64,000 bases of DNA from Thiomicrorhabdus heinhorstiae (GCF_013391765.2 NZ_JACBGI020000003.1:1-64000), one strand, 5' to 3'; shown: positions 17,808-30,293, numbered from the stretch's first letter. The notes: generated from the sequence alone by a model not told the origin. Made by a program: numbers and translations.

Positions 17808-19913
17808 TTATCCTCTACCCATAGTTTCAACGTTAGCATCAGGTGTCGCCTGAAGAGATGGTGCACGGCGCACCACTGCATCCATTTGATATGGTGAAAC
17901 CAGTTTCACTTTCGCGTCGTTATTCGTGGTCGGCAAAGCGATCGCAATTTCAGAGAATTTCACAGCAGAAGTATCCGCATCGAAAACTTCCTGCAACACT
18001 TCGTTACTGTGAACATAATCGAAACCATTCAGATTAAACAAGTTGCCCAGTACGCGCAAAATCTTCCATGCCGCCTTCGCTTCACCCTTAGGTTCAACCG
18101 CCATTTTGAAAGATTGTTTCAAACCGTTAGCATTAACGAAAGTACCGGCGGTTTCTGCAAAGGTTGCAACCGGTAATAAAACATCAGCATACTCACGCTG
18201 AATTTCGCTGTCGAAAGCGGTCATATTGACAACAAACTTGGCTGCTTTCATCGCCGCCAAGGCATTGTCACCATCGGCAAAATCCGCTTCAGGTTCGATA
18301 TTCAAGTTAATGAAGGCGTCCATTCCCTGTGCCATCTGCGCAGAATTTTTACCGTTTTTAGGCAGAAAACCGGCCAAATGAGCGCCAACTTCGTTAGCAG
18401 CGATTGGCAAAATGCTCAATTTCGCATCGCTTAGCTCGGCAATCAAATCAGCAAGGCGCTTGATAACCGCATAATCAGGGTGAAGCTGACTGATTTGACC
18501 TACAAACACGCTGGCCGCCTTGGCATCAATCAAAGCCTGAGCAATCACTTTCTGCGCATCGTTAGCGGTGATATCCGCCACTAATTCATGCTTAGCGCCT
18601 TTAATGTCTGCAACTGCTTTGGCGACTCCCGCTAACTCAAATACCATACCGGCATCGGATTGCGCATTGGAAACTTTGTAGTTGAAGTCGAAAGATTCCG
18701 TATTAACGGTAAAGACTTTCGCGCCGGCCATCGCCGCTTTGCGTACACGCAAATTCAAAATAGGTAACTCTTTACGCAGGTAACTACCTACTAATAAAAC
18801 AGCGTTTAATTTTTCAACCACTTCAATCGAGTCCTGAAGCAGCGGTGTATGGAAACCGTGCTGATCCATTCCGAAATCGATCTGACGATGACGGTAGTCG
18901 ATGTTTTCCACACCCAGACCACGCGCCATTTTTTGCAATAGATACAACTCTTCTACCGTCGAGTTAGCCGAAGCCAATACTCCGACATCAGTAGAATCAG
19001 CCAAAACGTTTTTGAGACCTTCAACCGAAAATTGCAATGCCGTTTCCCAATCAACCGTTTTCCATTGGCCGTTTTTCTTGATCATTGGTTGAGTCAAACG
19101 CTCTTCGGAATTGATTCCTTCGTAAGAGAAACGATCACGGTCGGACAACCACACTTCGTTGATCGCTTCGTTTTCATTGGGAACGACGCGTTTAACTTCA
19201 TTGTTTTTGCTGTGCAGGATGATATTGGAACCAATACTGTCGTGTGCAGCGATACCCTTGTGAGACTTCAATTCCCAAGCACGTACGCTGTAACGGAAAG
19301 GTTTAGAGGTCAAAGCCCCAACCGGACACAAATCGATCATATTTCCGGACATTTCCGAATCGATCGATTTCTCAATATAGGTACCGATTTCCATCCATTC
19401 GCTACGGCCGGTCGCACCCAATTCCATCATTCCGGCAATTTCCTGACCGAAACGCACACAACGGGTACAGTGAATGCAACGCGTCATATCCGTTTGAATC
19501 AACGGACCGGCGTACTTATCCCCAACCACACGCTTGGACTCGGAGTAGCGTGATACATCATCACCGTAATCCATCGCAACGTCTTGCAATTCACACTCAC
19601 CACCCTGATCGCAGATCGGACAATCCAACGGGTGGTTAATCAACAGAAATTCCATAACGGATTTCTGGGCAGCAATCGCTTTCGGTGAATTGGTATGAAC
19701 TTTCATACCGTCAGTGACCGGAGTGGCACAAGCCGGTAACGGCTTCCACGCGCCTTCGACGTCAACCAGACACATACGGCAATTAGCGGCAATCGATAGT
19801 TTTTTGTGGTAACAAAAACGGGGAATGGATATTTGAGCGCTGTCGGCGACGTCGATCAACATGTCGCCTTCTTTCGCTTCAATAACTTGTCCGTTTATTT
19901 CAACTTTTACCAT
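17808..19913 (-). CDS. nuoG: NADH-quinone oxidoreductase subunit G
   Basis: Iron-sulfur subunit of the NADH-dehydrogenase module, 701 residues. The N-terminal 2Fe-2S domain has Cys34/45/48/62, then the His-Cys3 cluster (His94, Cys98, Cys101, Cys107) and a 4Fe-4S site (Cys146/149/152/196). The extra N7 cluster cysteines found in Escherichia coli after this point are absent, as in mitochondrial-type complex I. The remainder is the molybdopterin-oxidoreductase-like domain, which has no cofactor in complex I. A 57-bp gap separates it from nuoF. Confidence 0.95.
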   Translation of the reverse strand: MVKVEINGQVIEAKEGDMLIDVADSAQISIPRFCYHKKLSIAANCRMCLVDVEGAWKPLPACATPVTDGMKVHTNSPKAIAAQKSVMEFLLINHPLDCPICDQGGECELQDVAMDYGDDVSRYSESKRVVGDKYAGPLIQTDMTRCIHCTRCVRFGQEIAGMMELGATGRSEWMEIGTYIEKSIDSEMSGNMIDLCPVGALTSKPFRYSVRAWELKSHKGIAAHDSIGSNIILHSKNNEVKRVVPNENEAINEVWLSDRDRFSYEGINSEERLTQPMIKKNGQWKTVDWETALQFSVEGLKNVLADSTDVGVLASANSTVEELYLLQKMARGLGVENIDYRHRQIDFGMDQHGFHTPLLQDSIEVVEKLNAVLLVGSYLRKELPILNLRVRKAAMAGAKVFTVNTESFDFNYKVSNAQSDAGMVFELAGVAKAVADIKGAKHELVADITANDAQKVIAQALIDAKAASVFVGQISQLHPDYAVIKRLADLIAELSDAKLSILPIAANEVGAHLAGFLPKNGKNSAQMAQGMDAFINLNIEPEADFADGDNALAAMKAAKFVVNMTAFDSEIQREYADVLLPVATFAETAGTFVNANGLKQSFKMAVEPKGEAKAAWKILRVLGNLFNLNGFDYVHSNEVLQEVFDADTSAVKFSEIAIALPTTNNDAKVKLVSPYQMDAVVRRAPSLQATPDANVETMGRG

Positions 19914-19970
19914 AGTTCTTTAACCTAAATTTAATTTGGCATTTATTTCACAGGTCAGTGCAGATCGTTC

Positions 19971-21251
19971 TTAAGTGCGATCGTAAATGCTGCAACCGTG
20001 TTCAATATAATGGACGAACTCATGCTCGAAGTGTTCGACGGCACTGGTTAAAGCGATTGTTGCCGCATCACCCAGACCGCAAATAACATTACCCATAATC
20101 TTGCCCGATACGTCTTTTAGAGCTGCAATGTCTTCCGGACGGCCTTTACCGTCGACGATACGAGTCAACATACGGTACAGCCAGCCGGTTCCTTCACGAC
20201 ACGGCGTACATTGACCGCAAGACTCATCCCAGTAGAAATGGCTCAAGTTCTTCATTGCCTTAACCATATCGGTCTGATCATCCATAATGATGACCGATCC
20301 GGCGCCCAAGAAAGAACCGGCCTTAGCGATGGAATCGTAATCCATATTCATTTCCAACGCTTTTTCTGCAGGAAGTACCGCAGTAGAAGCACCACCTGGG
20401 ATAACCGCTTTCAATTGACGACCTTTCCAGATCCCGCCGGCAAGTTCAAGCAGATCTTTAAAAGGCGTACCCATACGTACTTCAAAGTTACCCGGGTTAT
20501 TAACATGACCCGATACGGAGTAAAGCTTTGTCCCACCGGCGTTTTTGACGCCCAGGTCATTGAACCATTTGCCGCCTTTTGCCAAGATCATTGGAATAGA
20601 CGCAAGTGTTTCGGTATTGTTAATAGTTGTCGGTTTGCCATACAAACCGTAACTAGCAGGGAAAGGCGGTTTAAAACGCGGCTGACCTTTTTTACCTTCG
20701 ATCGATTCGATCAAAGCGGTCTCTTCACCACAGATATAAGCCCCTGCTCCCAAATGAACATGCAGATCAAAATCCCAACCGCTACCCAGAATATCCTTTC
20801 CAAGGAAGCCGGCTTCACGGGCCTGATTGATCGCATTTTTAAAAACTTGATAAGGTTCCCAGAACTCACCGCGGATATAGTTATAACCTTGAGAAGCGCC
20901 AATGACATAACCGGCAATCGCCATTCCCTCAACCAGAGCATGCGGGTTATAACGGTGAATATCACGATCTTTGAAAGTACCCGGTTCACCTTCGTCGGAG
21001 TTACAGACGATGTATTTCTGTCCCGGCGCTTCACGGTTCATAAAGCTCCATTTCAAACCGGTCGGGAAACCGGCACCACCGCGTCCACGAATATTCGATT
21101 CTTTGACTTCTTCGATAATATCCGCCGGTTCCAATTCTCCGGAAACCACTTTTTTCCAAACTTCGTAGCCACCGTTGGCAACGTAAGTCTCGATATCCCA
21201 AGAGTTCTCTAAATGGTTGAGACGAAAACAGTTTTCATTTTGATAAACCAT
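19971..21251 (-). CDS. nuoF: NADH-quinone oxidoreductase subunit F (FMN/NADH binding)
   Basis: Binds NADH and FMN and carries 4Fe-4S cluster N3. The glycine-rich [13 protein letters not shown] starts at residue 56, and the cluster motif [10 protein letters not shown] is near residue 345, with the fourth Cys in NVICGLGD. I chose the ATG at 21251 (426 residues, MVYQNENC...) over one six codons upstream because GGAG sits 7 bases before it and the upstream ATG is buried in the end of nuoE. Confidence 0.95.
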   Translation of the reverse strand: MVYQNENCFRLNHLENSWDIETYVANGGYEVWKKVVSGELEPADIIEEVKESNIRGRGGAGFPTGLKWSFMNREAPGQKYIVCNSDEGEPGTFKDRDIHRYNPHALVEGMAIAGYVIGASQGYNYIRGEFWEPYQVFKNAINQAREAGFLGKDILGSGWDFDLHVHLGAGAYICGEETALIESIEGKKGQPRFKPPFPASYGLYGKPTTINNTETLASIPMILAKGGKWFNDLGVKNAGGTKLYSVSGHVNNPGNFEVRMGTPFKDLLELAGGIWKGRQLKAVIPGGASTAVLPAEKALEMNMDYDSIAKAGSFLGAGSVIIMDDQTDMVKAMKNLSHFYWDESCGQCTPCREGTGWLYRMLTRIVDGKGRPEDIAALKDVSGKIMGNVICGLGDAATIALTSAVEHFEHEFVHYIEHGCSIYDRT

Positions 21252-21255
21252 GTAC

Positions 21256-21750
21256 TTACTCCAACTCATCCAGTAATTTAAACAACGACTCTTCGGTCAA
21301 ATTCTCGTGGTAATCCTTACCGATCTTGCAAATCGGCGCTCCGCCGCAAGCGCCAAGACACTCAACCTTCTTGATCGAGAACTTACCATCAGCACTCACT
21401 TCACCAGTCTTAACGCCCAATTTTTCTTCGAGTTTTTCACGCAACTCTTCACCGCCGCGCAAATAGCAAGAAATCGAGTTACACCAGTTAATCTGGTATT
21501 TACCGACTGGCTGATGATTATAGTTTCCGTAGAAAGTTGCCACTTCATATACTGCAATCGGCGCCATTCCCAAATATTCAGCAACCTGATCCATCAAATC
21601 AGTGGTCAGGTAACCATCGTGGCATTCCTGCACGATTCGCAATGCAGGCATACAGGCAGATTGACGCTGATCTTCAGGATATTCCGCAATCCAACGGTCA
21701 ATGCGTTCTTTGACTTCACCTTGGATAAAGTTTTCTGTTGATGAACTCAT
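21256..21750 (-). CDS. nuoE: NADH-quinone oxidoreductase subunit E (2Fe-2S)
   Basis: Thioredoxin-like 2Fe-2S subunit holding cluster N1a. 164 residues with ligands Cys90, Cys95, Cys131 and Cys135 in the standard C-x4-C-x35-C-x3-C spacing. Its start overlaps the nuoD stop by four bases, and its last bases provide the ribosome site of nuoF. Confidence 0.95.
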   Translation of the reverse strand: MSSSTENFIQGEVKERIDRWIAEYPEDQRQSACMPALRIVQECHDGYLTTDLMDQVAEYLGMAPIAVYEVATFYGNYNHQPVGKYQINWCNSISCYLRGGEELREKLEEKLGVKTGEVSADGKFSIKKVECLGACGGAPICKIGKDYHENLTEESLFKLLDELE

Positions 21751-23000
21751 CGGTCAATCTCTCCAAATACAATGTCTTGTGTACCGATAATAGATACTAC
21801 GTCAGCAATCATGTGTCCTTTCACCATTTCGTCCAAAGAGGCCAAATGTGGGAAACCTGGCGCACGAACTCTCATTCGGTAAGGCTTATTGGCACCATCG
21901 GAAACCATATAGATCCCGAACTCGCCTTTTGGATGTTCAACCGCAGCGTAAGCTTCGCTTTCGGGAACCGTATAACCTTCGGTAAACAGTTTAAAGTGGT
22001 GAATCAGGGCTTCCATATTGGATTTGGCGTCTTCACGCGAAGGTGGAGCAACCTTGTTATCCGAAGACATAACCGGTCCATCATTTTCTTTTAACCACTT
22101 CACACATTGCTTGATGATTTTGTTGGATTCGCGCATTTCGGCAACCCGTACCAAATAACGGTCGTAACAATCACCTGTTACGCCAACCGGAATATCAAAA
22201 TCCATCTTATCGTAGACTTCATACGGCTGTTTTTTACGCAAATCCCAAGCGATACCGGAGCCACGCAGCATCGGCCCGGTAAAACCAAGCTGCAATGCAC
22301 GTTCAGGGGGAACGATACCGATATCGACGGTACGCTGCTTCCAGATACGGTTATCGGTCAACAGAGTCTCATATTCATCAACATAGCCAGGAAAACGCTC
22401 GGTGAAAGCTTCGATGAAGTCCAGAAGCGTGCCTTCACGGGTTTCGTTCAACTTATCCAGTTTCTTACCTGAGTTCCATTTTGATTCTTCATATTTCGCC
22501 ATGCTTTCAGGCAGATCACGATAAACCCCGCCCGGACGGTAGTAAGTCGCATGCATACGCGCACCGGAAACCGCTTCATAGCAGTCCATCAAATCTTCAC
22601 GCTCACGGAATGCATATAGGAAAACCGTCATAGCACCGATATCCAGTGCGTGTGCGCCCAACCACATCAAGTGATTCAAAATACGCGTGATTTCGTCAAA
22701 CATGACACGGATATACTGGGCACGCTCAGGAACCTCGACACCCAGCATCTTTTCGATCGCCATAACATAGGCGTGTTCGTTGGACATCATAGAAACATAG
22801 TCCAGACGATCCATATAACCGATTGACTGGTTATAAGGTTTGAATTCGGCTAATTTTTCCGTCCCGCGGTGTAAAAGACCGATATGCGGATCAGAGCGCA
22901 CAACCGTCTCACCGTCCAATTCCAGGACTAGACGCAATACACCGTGAGCAGATGGATGTTGCGGACCGAAATTAAGAGTATAGTTTCGAATTTCAGGCAT
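21747..23000 (-). CDS. nuoD: NADH-quinone oxidoreductase subunit D
   Basis: The 49-kDa subunit that forms the quinone pocket with NuoB; distantly related to the large subunit of NiFe hydrogenases but without the metal site. 417 residues, with [20 protein letters not shown] (about 12-31) near the N-terminus, its conserved His/Tyr quinone-site residues, and [13 protein letters not shown] near the end. It is a separate gene from nuoC, unlike the nuoCD fusion of enterobacteria. Confidence 0.96.
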   Translation of the reverse strand: MPEIRNYTLNFGPQHPSAHGVLRLVLELDGETVVRSDPHIGLLHRGTEKLAEFKPYNQSIGYMDRLDYVSMMSNEHAYVMAIEKMLGVEVPERAQYIRVMFDEITRILNHLMWLGAHALDIGAMTVFLYAFREREDLMDCYEAVSGARMHATYYRPGGVYRDLPESMAKYEESKWNSGKKLDKLNETREGTLLDFIEAFTERFPGYVDEYETLLTDNRIWKQRTVDIGIVPPERALQLGFTGPMLRGSGIAWDLRKKQPYEVYDKMDFDIPVGVTGDCYDRYLVRVAEMRESNKIIKQCVKWLKENDGPVMSSDNKVAPPSREDAKSNMEALIHHFKLFTEGYTVPESEAYAAVEHPKGEFGIYMVSDGANKPYRMRVRAPGFPHLASLDEMVKGHMIADVVSIIGTQDIVFGEIDR

Positions 23001-23013
23001 TTCAGCTTCCTAA

Positions 23014-23688
23014 TTACACGGTTTGCGGAGAGGACTTCTTACGAATCACTCTCGGAACATTTACACGGTTTTCAATCGAAACCGGTTCGTAAACGACGCG
23101 ACCTTTTTCGGCGTCGTAACGCATTTCAACGTGACCGGTCAACGGGAAGTCCTTACGCAACGGATGACCGACAAAACCGTAATCGGTCAAAATACGGCGC
23201 AAATCCGGATGTCCCTTGAAAATAATACCGAACATATCAAAGGCTTCGCGTTCGAACCAGTTAGCGCAATTCCAGATCGAGATAACGCTATCAACGATCG
23301 GCATGGCCGCTTCGCTTGGGAATACTTTCACACGGACACGGCGGTTATGTTCGATCGATAACAGGTGGTATACCACCGCAAAACGGCGCTCCATCTGTTG
23401 CTCGTCATCGGATTCATCTTCCGCAAAATCAAATACACCGCGACTGAAACCGCTGTTAACGGCTTTCATGGTCTCCCAGTTGGCTTGGCCGTAATCCAGA
23501 TAATCGACACCACAAAGGTCAATCAGCTGTTCGAAACCCAGCTCGTCACGCAATTTTGTAAAAGCCTCAAGCGCTTTTTCTACTGAGACTTCGATTGTTA
23601 ACTCATCCAGGGCGATTTCTGAACTTAGCAGATCCGCTCCAAGTGTTTGGTTAACTTCCTGTTGTAAATCTAATACCGACTGTTTCAT
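23014..23688 (-). CDS. nuoC: NADH-quinone oxidoreductase subunit C
   Basis: The 30-kDa peripheral-arm subunit, 224 residues with no cofactor. The family motif [20 protein letters not shown] (about 147-166) and the following [14 protein letters not shown] are intact. It is 13 bp upstream of nuoD and 27 bp downstream of nuoB. Confidence 0.95.
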   Translation of the reverse strand: MKQSVLDLQQEVNQTLGADLLSSEIALDELTIEVSVEKALEAFTKLRDELGFEQLIDLCGVDYLDYGQANWETMKAVNSGFSRGVFDFAEDESDDEQQMERRFAVVYHLLSIEHNRRVRVKVFPSEAAMPIVDSVISIWNCANWFEREAFDMFGIIFKGHPDLRRILTDYGFVGHPLRKDFPLTGHVEMRYDAEKGRVVYEPVSIENRVNVPRVIRKKSSPQTV

Positions 23689-23715
23689 AGTTTTGACTAC
23701 TTTCCCATCTCGATC

Positions 23716-24192
23716 TTAACGAGCGATCGTATTGGTTCGCTTGATCTTATTCTGTAATTGAACGATGCCGTACAACAAAGCTTCTGCGGTTGGGGGACAA
23801 CCAGGTACATAAACATCAACCGGAACAATACGGTCACAACCGCGCACAACCGAATAGGAATAGTGGTAATAACCGCCGCCGTTAGCACAAGATCCCATGG
23901 AAATTACCCAACGAGGCTCTGCCATCTGGTCGTAAACCTTACGCAACGCAGGCGCCATTTTGTTTACCAGAGTTCCGGCAACAACCATCACGTCGGATTG
24001 GCGAGGACTTGGACGGAAAATAATCCCGAAACGGTCCAAATCATAACGTGAAGCTCCTGCGTGCATCATTTCTACCGCACAGCATGCCAAACCAAATGTC
24101 ATCGGCCACAAAGAACCGGTACGAGCCCAGTTAATTAGCTTATCTGCAGAAGTGGTAATCACCCCTTCCTTCAAAACGCCTTCTACTCCCAC
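23716..24192 (-). CDS. nuoB: NADH-quinone oxidoreductase subunit B (cluster N2)
   Basis: Carries the 4Fe-4S cluster N2 that reduces quinone. Ligands are the adjacent Cys37-Cys38 plus Cys102 and Cys132. I chose the GTG at 24192 (158 residues, beginning [10 protein letters not shown]) because AAGGAG lies 7 bases upstream and this matches the usual family N-terminus. An in-frame ATG seven codons upstream would add residues not seen in the family. The gene overlaps the end of nuoA by ten bases. Confidence 0.93.
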   Translation of the reverse strand: MGVEGVLKEGVITTSADKLINWARTGSLWPMTFGLACCAVEMMHAGASRYDLDRFGIIFRPSPRQSDVMVVAGTLVNKMAPALRKVYDQMAEPRWVISMGSCANGGGYYHYSYSVVRGCDRIVPVDVYVPGCPPTAEALLYGIVQLQNKIKRTNTIAR

Positions 24193-24539
24193 TCCAGCGC
24201 TCCTTTTTTCCATTCATAAATAAAGCCGATTACCAGAAGCGACAAGAACACACCCATTGCCAAAAGACCGAAAGTCCCGACTTCCTCAAGTACGATTGCC
24301 CATGGGAATAAGAAAGCGATCTCCAAATCGAAGATAATGAATAGAATCGCTACCAGATAGAAACGCACGTCGAATTTCATACGCGCATCCTCGAACGCTT
24401 CAAATCCACACTCGTAAGGAGAGTTTTTTTCCGCGTCGGGCTTTTGCGGCCCAAGAAGATAACCGATCAGAATCGGCCCTGCACCAAACAGTACACCCAG
24501 CACAATAAACACTAGGACAGGAAGGTAATTTTCTAGCAT
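24183..24539 (-). CDS. nuoA: NADH-quinone oxidoreductase subunit A
   Basis: Small membrane subunit of complex I (Nad3 homologue), 118 residues with three helices. The loop after helix 1 carries [11 protein letters not shown] (about 39-49), including the conserved cysteine near the quinone site. First gene of the 13-gene nuo operon; the tRNA-Leu gene lies 67 bp upstream. Confidence 0.95.
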   Translation of the reverse strand: MLENYLPVLVFIVLGVLFGAGPILIGYLLGPQKPDAEKNSPYECGFEAFEDARMKFDVRFYLVAILFIIFDLEIAFLFPWAIVLEEVGTFGLLAMGVFLSLLVIGFIYEWKKGALEWE

Positions 24540-24573
24540 TGGTTTTTGACCTCGTCTAGCACAAAAATAACCA

Positions 24574-24591
24574 TTGCAACCTGAGTTGCAA
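24574..24591 (-). repeat. Short inverted repeat between tRNA-Leu and nuoA
   Basis: TTGCAAC and GTTGCAA form a perfect 7-bp stem with a 4-base loop, 15 bp after the tRNA 3' end. On the minus strand it is followed by TGGTTATTTTTG. It may be a weak terminator or a processing signal for the tRNA; it could also be an operator for nuo. Confidence 0.5.
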
Positions 24592-24605
24592 CAGCCTTAT
24601 AAAAT

Positions 24606-24690
24606 TGGTGCCGATGGCCGGACTCGAACCGGCATGACTTACGTCACCACCCCCTCAAGATGGCGTGTCTACCAATTTCACCACATCGGC
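24606..24690 (-). tRNA. tRNA-Leu (anticodon GAG)
   Basis: 85-base class II tRNA with encoded CCA. The acceptor stem GCCGATG pairs with CATCGGC. The D-arm contains AAATTGGTAGACAC, the anticodon loop reads TTGAGGG giving GAG, a long variable arm follows, and the T-loop is GGTTCGAGTCC. It lies between secG and nuoA. The secG-tRNA-Leu adjacency is also known in Escherichia coli (secG-leuU). Confidence 0.96.
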
Positions 24691-24701
24691 TTATATTTTA
24701 A

Positions 24702-25022
24702 TTAATTCGGAACCACCGGTTCGTCATTATTTTCTTTCACCTGTTCGCTCTGCGCAGGTTGTTTGGTTACACTTTGATAACCTTTTGCCTGCTGACTGGC
24801 GATATACGCCAACGCCAAACTGGTAATAAAGAATACGGTTGCCAAAATTGCGGTCATACGCGACAAAAACGTCGCTGAACCACGGCTCCCGAAAACCGAT
24901 TGTGACGAACCGCCACCGCCGAAGTTAGCTCCGGCATCCGCGCCTTTACCGTGTTGTAAAAGGACCAACACAATCAATAAAAACGCAACAACCAGATGGA
25001 TACTTAGTACGATCCCAAACAT
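24702..25022 (-). CDS. secG: Preprotein translocase subunit SecG
   Basis: Auxiliary subunit of the SecYEG channel, 106 residues. Two membrane helices (about 5-24 and 52-72) flank the conserved cytoplasmic loop with [15 protein letters not shown]. The C-terminal tail is Gln/Glu-rich. Its ATG touches the stop of tpiA (one-base overlap), so the two are coupled; the tRNA gene follows 11 bp downstream. Confidence 0.94.
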   Translation of the reverse strand: MFGIVLSIHLVVAFLLIVLVLLQHGKGADAGANFGGGGSSQSVFGSRGSATFLSRMTAILATVFFITSLALAYIASQQAKGYQSVTKQPAQSEQVKENNDEPVVPN

Positions 25023-25780
25023 TACTTACTCGCTGCTTTGCAAATTGCCATAAAATCATCAGCGTTTAGAGATGCGCCACCGATCAGACCACCATCGATA
25101 TCAGGCTGTCCGAACAGTTCGACTGCATTATCAGGCTTAACGCTGCCACCATATTGAATAATTACTTTTTCTGCGACTGCCGCATCCGCTTGCGCCAATT
25201 TACCGCGAATAAAAGCGTGCACTTCCTGGGCTTGTTCAGGTGTAGCTGTCACACCGGTACCGATCGCCCATACAGGTTCGTAAGCAATAACGATTCGCTC
25301 AAACGCCGCAATACCGGATTTTTCCAGAACAGCGTCCAGTTGAGTTGCAATAACCGATTCCATTACACCCGACTCGCGCTCCGCAAGAGTTTCACCTACA
25401 CATAAAATAGGTGTAACACCAGCATCCAACGCAACCTGAACTTTCGTTGCAACCTGAGCATCAGTCTCACCGTAAAGCGATCGACGTTCCGAGTGTCCCA
25501 GAATTACGTAGCTACAGTTCATATCCTTTAGCATTTCAACCGAAACCTCTCCGGTAAATGCCCCTTGAACTGGCTCTTCAGCCATATTCTGCGCACCAAC
25601 GGAGATTACGCTACCCTGCAACTGAGACTGAACAAAATCGATATAAAGTGCTGGCGGACATACCGCGATATCCACACCCTTTACAGCGTCAACTTGAGCA
25701 CTTAATCCGTTCAGCAAATTCGAGATAGACTCTCGAGATCCGTGCATTTTCCAGTTCCCGGCAACAAAAGGTTTTCTCAT
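25022..25780 (-). CDS. tpiA: Triose-phosphate isomerase
   Basis: Interconverts dihydroxyacetone phosphate and glyceraldehyde 3-phosphate. From the chosen ATG the protein is 252 residues. It has Asn10/Lys12 in [10 protein letters not shown], the catalytic His in LGHSERR, the catalytic Glu in [11 protein letters not shown], and the phosphate loop YGGSVKPDN. The start at 25780 has GGAG 7 bases upstream; a start six codons earlier would add MCWRLV, which does not match the family. Confidence 0.95.
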   Translation of the reverse strand: MRKPFVAGNWKMHGSRESISNLLNGLSAQVDAVKGVDIAVCPPALYIDFVQSQLQGSVISVGAQNMAEEPVQGAFTGEVSVEMLKDMNCSYVILGHSERRSLYGETDAQVATKVQVALDAGVTPILCVGETLAERESGVMESVIATQLDAVLEKSGIAAFERIVIAYEPVWAIGTGVTATPEQAQEVHAFIRGKLAQADAAVAEKVIIQYGGSVKPDNAVELFGQPDIDGGLIGGASLNADDFMAICKAASK

Positions 25781-25847
25781 TACTAATCTCCAACACAAAA
25801 GTTTTACAATGTTAGCGTTTTCTTAAGTTAAAAACAATCTTGCATTT

Positions 25848-27182
25848 TCATGAAAATTCTGAACGAACCACCGATACCAAGCTATCTGCAACGGCCTCAA
25901 CACTGGTTCTTTCTTCACCCTCTACCATTACCCTAATCAAAGGTTCGGTACCGGACGCTCGAATCAAAATACGCAACGCATCACCATATTCGGATTCAAG
26001 CTGACGCACTTTTTCTTGCAGTGGCGCATTATCTGCTAACTGGCTCGCATCTTCAACCGAAACGTTACGCAATATTTGAGGAAAAAGTGCGACATCTTCA
26101 CACAACTCATCCAATCCTTTCTGCTGGTAGCGCATTGCAGCCAGTACCTGCAGAGCAGCAACAATACCGTCACCTGTTGTCGTTTTGTGCAGGCACAACA
26201 CGTGTCCCGACGGTTCCGCTCCAAAATTCCAACCGTTTTCAACCAGAGTTTCCATCACAAAGCGATCGCCAACCTTAGCCCGTAAAAAATCGATTCCCTG
26301 ACGTTTAAAGGCTTTTTCGACACCGAGATTACTCATTACCGTTCCAACAACCCCGGCTACTTTTTTCTTTTGTTGGGTCGCGATAATGTACAGAATCAAG
26401 TCTCCATCAATGACTTTACCTTCCTTGTCGACCATCATTACACGGTCACCATCACCATCGAATGCAATACCCAGATCCGCATTACTTGCGACCACTGCTT
26501 CTTGCAAGGCGTCAAGATGGGTTGCACCGCATCCCTGGTTGATATTCATGCCGTCCGGGTGAATGCCGATACTGGCTACTTCAGCGCCAAGTTCTCTAAA
26601 GACGTGCGGAGCTATGTGGTAGGTTGCTCCTTGCGAACAGTCAACCACTATATTCAGACCATCCAACTTCAACGGTGCCTTATAAGTACTCTTGCAAAAT
26701 TCGATATAACGCCCGGCGGCATCGTCGATTCGCTTTGCTTTACCCAGCTTTTCCGAAGAGACAACATCCATCTCTTCTTCCAAAGCAGCTTCAATCGCCA
26801 TCTCCATTTCATCGCTGATTTTTTTCCCTTCCGCCGAGAAAAACTTGATACCGTTATCATAGTGCGGATTATGCGAAGCACTGATCACAATGCCCATGTC
26901 GGCATGCAGCGTCTGCGTCAAATAAGCAACTGCCGGTGTCGGCATGGGGCCAAGCAGATAAACATCGATACCGGCAGCGATAAAACCGGCCTCAAGTGCC
27001 GATTCGAACATATAACCTGAAATACGGGTATCCTTACCGATCATCACCCGTCTCGCCCCTTGTCGCTTCATAACACGACCGGTCGCCCAACCCAGCTTTA
27101 GAATCTCATCCGGTCTCAGCATTCCCTGACCTACTCGATTACGAATTCCATCGGTTCCGAAATATTTTCTCTGTTGACTCAT
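25848..27182 (-). CDS. glmM: Phosphoglucosamine mutase
   Basis: Converts glucosamine 6-phosphate to glucosamine 1-phosphate for UDP-GlcNAc and hence peptidoglycan and lipopolysaccharide. 444 residues, the normal length. The phosphoserine loop [12 protein letters not shown] has its active Ser at 103, the metal loop is [10 protein letters not shown] (about 240), and [12 protein letters not shown] is near the C-terminus. It follows folP by 32 bp, the folP-glmM order common in gammaproteobacteria. Confidence 0.96.
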   Translation of the reverse strand: MSQQRKYFGTDGIRNRVGQGMLRPDEILKLGWATGRVMKRQGARRVMIGKDTRISGYMFESALEAGFIAAGIDVYLLGPMPTPAVAYLTQTLHADMGIVISASHNPHYDNGIKFFSAEGKKISDEMEMAIEAALEEEMDVVSSEKLGKAKRIDDAAGRYIEFCKSTYKAPLKLDGLNIVVDCSQGATYHIAPHVFRELGAEVASIGIHPDGMNINQGCGATHLDALQEAVVASNADLGIAFDGDGDRVMMVDKEGKVIDGDLILYIIATQQKKKVAGVVGTVMSNLGVEKAFKRQGIDFLRAKVGDRFVMETLVENGWNFGAEPSGHVLCLHKTTTGDGIVAALQVLAAMRYQQKGLDELCEDVALFPQILRNVSVEDASQLADNAPLQEKVRQLESEYGDALRILIRASGTEPLIRVMVEGEERTSVEAVADSLVSVVRSEFS

Positions 27183-27214
27183 CTGTTTCTTCTTATTTAT
27201 TTAGTGTCGACGAT

Positions 27215-28048
27215 TCATTGCAACGCATGCGACACTTTCAAAGCATCGACCGTCTCTTTAACATCATGCACCCTGAGTATCGCGGCACCTTTATTTGCCG
27301 CAACAAGCGCCGCAGACACACTACCTGCGACACGATCTTCAACCCGGTCATTTCCGGTTAAGTCGCCAATCATGCGCTTACGAGAAACACCGACCAGCAA
27401 TGGATAATCCAAGCCGGTAAAAACTTCCATATCTTTAAACAAAGTACAGTTATGTTCGAGTGTTTTACCGAAACCAAACCCTTGGTCAAGAACAATCTGC
27501 TGCGGGGCAATACCGGCAGCCAGGCAAACATCCACCCTGTCCAACAGAAAATCCCGCACTTCCACAACCACATCCAAATAATTCGGGGCTTCCTGCATGG
27601 TTTTCGGAGCCCCAAGCATATGCATCAGACAAACGGCCGCTCCAGTCTCGGCCGCCACCTGCACAGCCCCCTCATCGCGCAATGCATTGATATCATTGAT
27701 CAGATCGGCACCTTGCGCAACAGATTGACGCATCACTTCAGCTTTATAAGTATCGATTGAAATCGCCGTATCAAATGCATCGCGAATCCATTCGATCGCC
27801 GGCAACACTCGTGATAATTCCTTTTCCAGAGAAACCTCATCAGCTCCCGGTCGAGTGGACTCTCCACCGACATCAATTATATCGGCACCACTCTGCAACA
27901 TCGCTTCGACCTGTCTTAAAACGGCATCTCGGCCAGTGTAGCAACCACCATCAGAAAACGAATCCGGAGTAACGTTCAAAATTCCCATTATCAAAGGCAA
28001 ACCGCTTTGGCGGTATTTCTCATCAATTGCCTGCCTGATTTGAAACAT
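27215..28048 (-). CDS. folP: Dihydropteroate synthase
   Basis: Joins 4-aminobenzoate to dihydropterin pyrophosphate in folate synthesis; the sulfonamide target. 277 residues. Signatures are GILNVTPDSFSDGG (about 22-35), DVGGESTRPGA (about 60-70) and GVSRKRMIG (about 218-226). It lies just after the ftsH terminator and probably starts the folP-glmM-tpiA-secG transcript. Confidence 0.95.
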   Translation of the reverse strand: MFQIRQAIDEKYRQSGLPLIMGILNVTPDSFSDGGCYTGRDAVLRQVEAMLQSGADIIDVGGESTRPGADEVSLEKELSRVLPAIEWIRDAFDTAISIDTYKAEVMRQSVAQGADLINDINALRDEGAVQVAAETGAAVCLMHMLGAPKTMQEAPNYLDVVVEVRDFLLDRVDVCLAAGIAPQQIVLDQGFGFGKTLEHNCTLFKDMEVFTGLDYPLLVGVSRKRMIGDLTGNDRVEDRVAGSVSAALVAANKGAAILRVHDVKETVDALKVSHALQ

Positions 28049-28062
28049 AATCTCTCCGTCAC

Positions 28063-28086
28063 AAAAAACCCCGCTTAAGCGGGGTT
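28063..28086 (-). terminator. Rho-independent terminator of ftsH
   Basis: A fully symmetric stem AACCCCGC / GCGGGGTT (28067-28086, TTAA loop) is followed by six T on the minus strand. It lies 24 bp after the ftsH stop and 18 bp before the folP start. Confidence 0.93.
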
Positions 28087-28109
28087 GTTATTTTAGCCGA
28101 TTCCGATCA

Positions 28110-30086
28110 TCAGTGCATTTTCGGTTCACCCGAATTTTCATCGACACCACTCTTCGAATCATCCAGTGTCGCTTCATGCGGTTCGAAAGGTTTTGCCTTC
28201 TTTTCATCCTGCGAAGCATCTTCGTTTTTAGACGGCGGATTCACTTCATCATCCGGCTCAACCCAATCTTTAGGTGCACCGGGATCTTCGCCACGCATAA
28301 TACGATCCACCTGATCCTTATCAATGGTCTCGTACTTCATCAGACACTCGGTCATGATCTCCAATTTATCATTGTTATCAATCAGAATCTGGCGAGCACG
28401 TTCGTAGTTACGATCGATAATCGTACGAATCTCTTCGTCGATTTTTTTGGAAACCTCACCGGATACATTGGCATTACGCGAAGAACCCATAAAACCACTG
28501 CGATCTTCCTCTTCATAAAGAAGCGGTCCAAGATTATCCGACAGCCCCCACTTGGTTACCATATTGCGCGCAATCGCCGTCGCACGTTCAATATCGTTAC
28601 TGGCGCCTGTTGTAACGGCATCTTCTCCATAAATCAGTTCTTCGGCCAAACGTCCACCATACAAGCTGGAAAGCTGTGATTCAAGTTTTCGCTTCGAATA
28701 GCTGTAGCTATCTTCTTCCGGCAAATACATGGTCACACCCAGCGCCCGGCCGCGCGGCATAATAGACACCTTATAAACCGGATCGTGCTCAGGAACCAGA
28801 TAACCAACGATCGCGTGTCCTGCTTCGTGATAAGCGGTCATACGACGCTCTTCTTCCTTCATAACCATCGACTTGCGCTCGACGCCCATCAGGATTTTAT
28901 CTTTGGCTTTCTCAAAGTGCTTCTGAGTGACCAGCTTAGAATTTTCGCGTGCCGCAAACAGTGCCGCTTCATTCACCAGGTTCGCCAAGTCCGCTCCGGA
29001 GAACCCTGGGGTTCCGCGAGCAATATAAGATGGTTTAACATCATCGGACAAAGGCACCTTGCGCATATGTACTTTTAGAATCTGCTCACGCCCGCGAATA
29101 TCCGGCAAACCGACCGTGACCTGACGGTCAAAACGGCCAGGACGCAACAACGCAGGGTCAAGAACGTCGGCACGGTTGGTTGCGGCAATGACGATAATGC
29201 CTTCATTCCCTTCGAAACCGTCCATCTCGACCAGCATCTGGTTCAGCGTCTGCTCACGCTCGTCGTTACCGCCGCCCATGCCGCTACCACGGCTACGACC
29301 GACTGCATCGATCTCATCGATAAAGATAATACATGGAGCATGCGCCTTGGCCTGCTCGAACATATCACGCACACGCGACGCACCGACACCGACGAACATT
29401 TCCACGAAGTCGGAACCGGAAATAGTGAAAAACGGAACCTTGGCTTCACCGGCAATCGCCTTGGCCAACAAGGTTTTACCGGTACCTGGAGGTCCAACCA
29501 TTAATACGCCGCGCGGAATGCTTCCGCCCAGATTTTGATATTTGCTAGGGTCTTTCAAGAAATCAACGATTTCCCCGACTTCTTGCTTAGCCTCATCTGC
29601 ACCGGCAACATCATCCAATGTCACTTTATTCTGATCATCGGTCAGCATTCTTGCCTTGGATTTACCGAACGACATAGGTCCACCTTTGCCGCCCATGCCT
29701 CCACCGACAGAGCGCATAAAGAAAATCCACACCCCAATCAGCAGCAACATCGGGAACCATGAGATGAAAATCTGCATCAGCAAGCTTTGCTGTTCCGGCG
29801 GTTGCGCCTGAATCTTAACGTGGTAATCCAACAGGTCACCCATCAACCCCGGATCGCCGGGATTATAAGTCGTGAAACTTTCGCCGTTGCTGTAAACACC
29901 GCGAATAGTCGATCCTTCAATAAAGACTTTACTGACCTGGCCCTGATGCACCTGTTCAATAAAATCAGAATAATCCAAACGCCCTGAACTCGCCTGTTTC
30001 TGACTGCTAAAATGGTTAAAGACCGTGGTAAGAATCATAATTACCACTGCCCAGACCAATACATTTTTCAACATATCATTTTTCAT
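28110..30086 (-). CDS. ftsH: ATP-dependent zinc metalloprotease FtsH
   Basis: Inner-membrane AAA+ protease that degrades membrane proteins and regulators such as LpxC and sigma-32. 658 residues. Two membrane helices (about 7-24 and 104-122) bracket a periplasmic domain. They are followed by the AAA module with Walker A GPPGTGKT (about 199-206), Walker [12 protein letters not shown], the arginine-finger region, and the zinc site HEAGH (about 420). The C-terminal 50 residues are an acidic Pro/Glu/Lys tail. rlmE lies upstream, the usual pairing, with an unusually large gap of 207 bp. Confidence 0.96.
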   Translation of the reverse strand: MKNDMLKNVLVWAVVIMILTTVFNHFSSQKQASSGRLDYSDFIEQVHQGQVSKVFIEGSTIRGVYSNGESFTTYNPGDPGLMGDLLDYHVKIQAQPPEQQSLLMQIFISWFPMLLLIGVWIFFMRSVGGGMGGKGGPMSFGKSKARMLTDDQNKVTLDDVAGADEAKQEVGEIVDFLKDPSKYQNLGGSIPRGVLMVGPPGTGKTLLAKAIAGEAKVPFFTISGSDFVEMFVGVGASRVRDMFEQAKAHAPCIIFIDEIDAVGRSRGSGMGGGNDEREQTLNQMLVEMDGFEGNEGIIVIAATNRADVLDPALLRPGRFDRQVTVGLPDIRGREQILKVHMRKVPLSDDVKPSYIARGTPGFSGADLANLVNEAALFAARENSKLVTQKHFEKAKDKILMGVERKSMVMKEEERRMTAYHEAGHAIVGYLVPEHDPVYKVSIMPRGRALGVTMYLPEEDSYSYSKRKLESQLSSLYGGRLAEELIYGEDAVTTGASNDIERATAIARNMVTKWGLSDNLGPLLYEEEDRSGFMGSSRNANVSGEVSKKIDEEIRTIIDRNYERARQILIDNNDKLEIMTECLMKYETIDKDQVDRIMRGEDPGAPKDWVEPDDEVNPPSKNEDASQDEKKAKPFEPHEATLDDSKSGVDENSGEPKMH

Positions 30087-30293
30087 GGGTTAGCCTATCT
30101 CTTCATAACCGCTATCATTGGATTGTACTCTTAAGTTGCACGCGCATAAACCCATCACAACCAAAATCCAAACTTCGTTAAACCTATACAAGGTGTATTA
30201 GAGCTAATCTCGTTCACTGAAAACCGTGCATAATTTGCACACACTGTAACATAAAATTAACTTATAAGTGATTTAAAACATTAATAAGATTGA

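Noticed and set aside
20211-21212. 333-codon open frame on the plus strand
   Set aside because: Antisense to nuoF, whose FMN and Fe-S motifs are clear; the mirror product has no recognisable domain.
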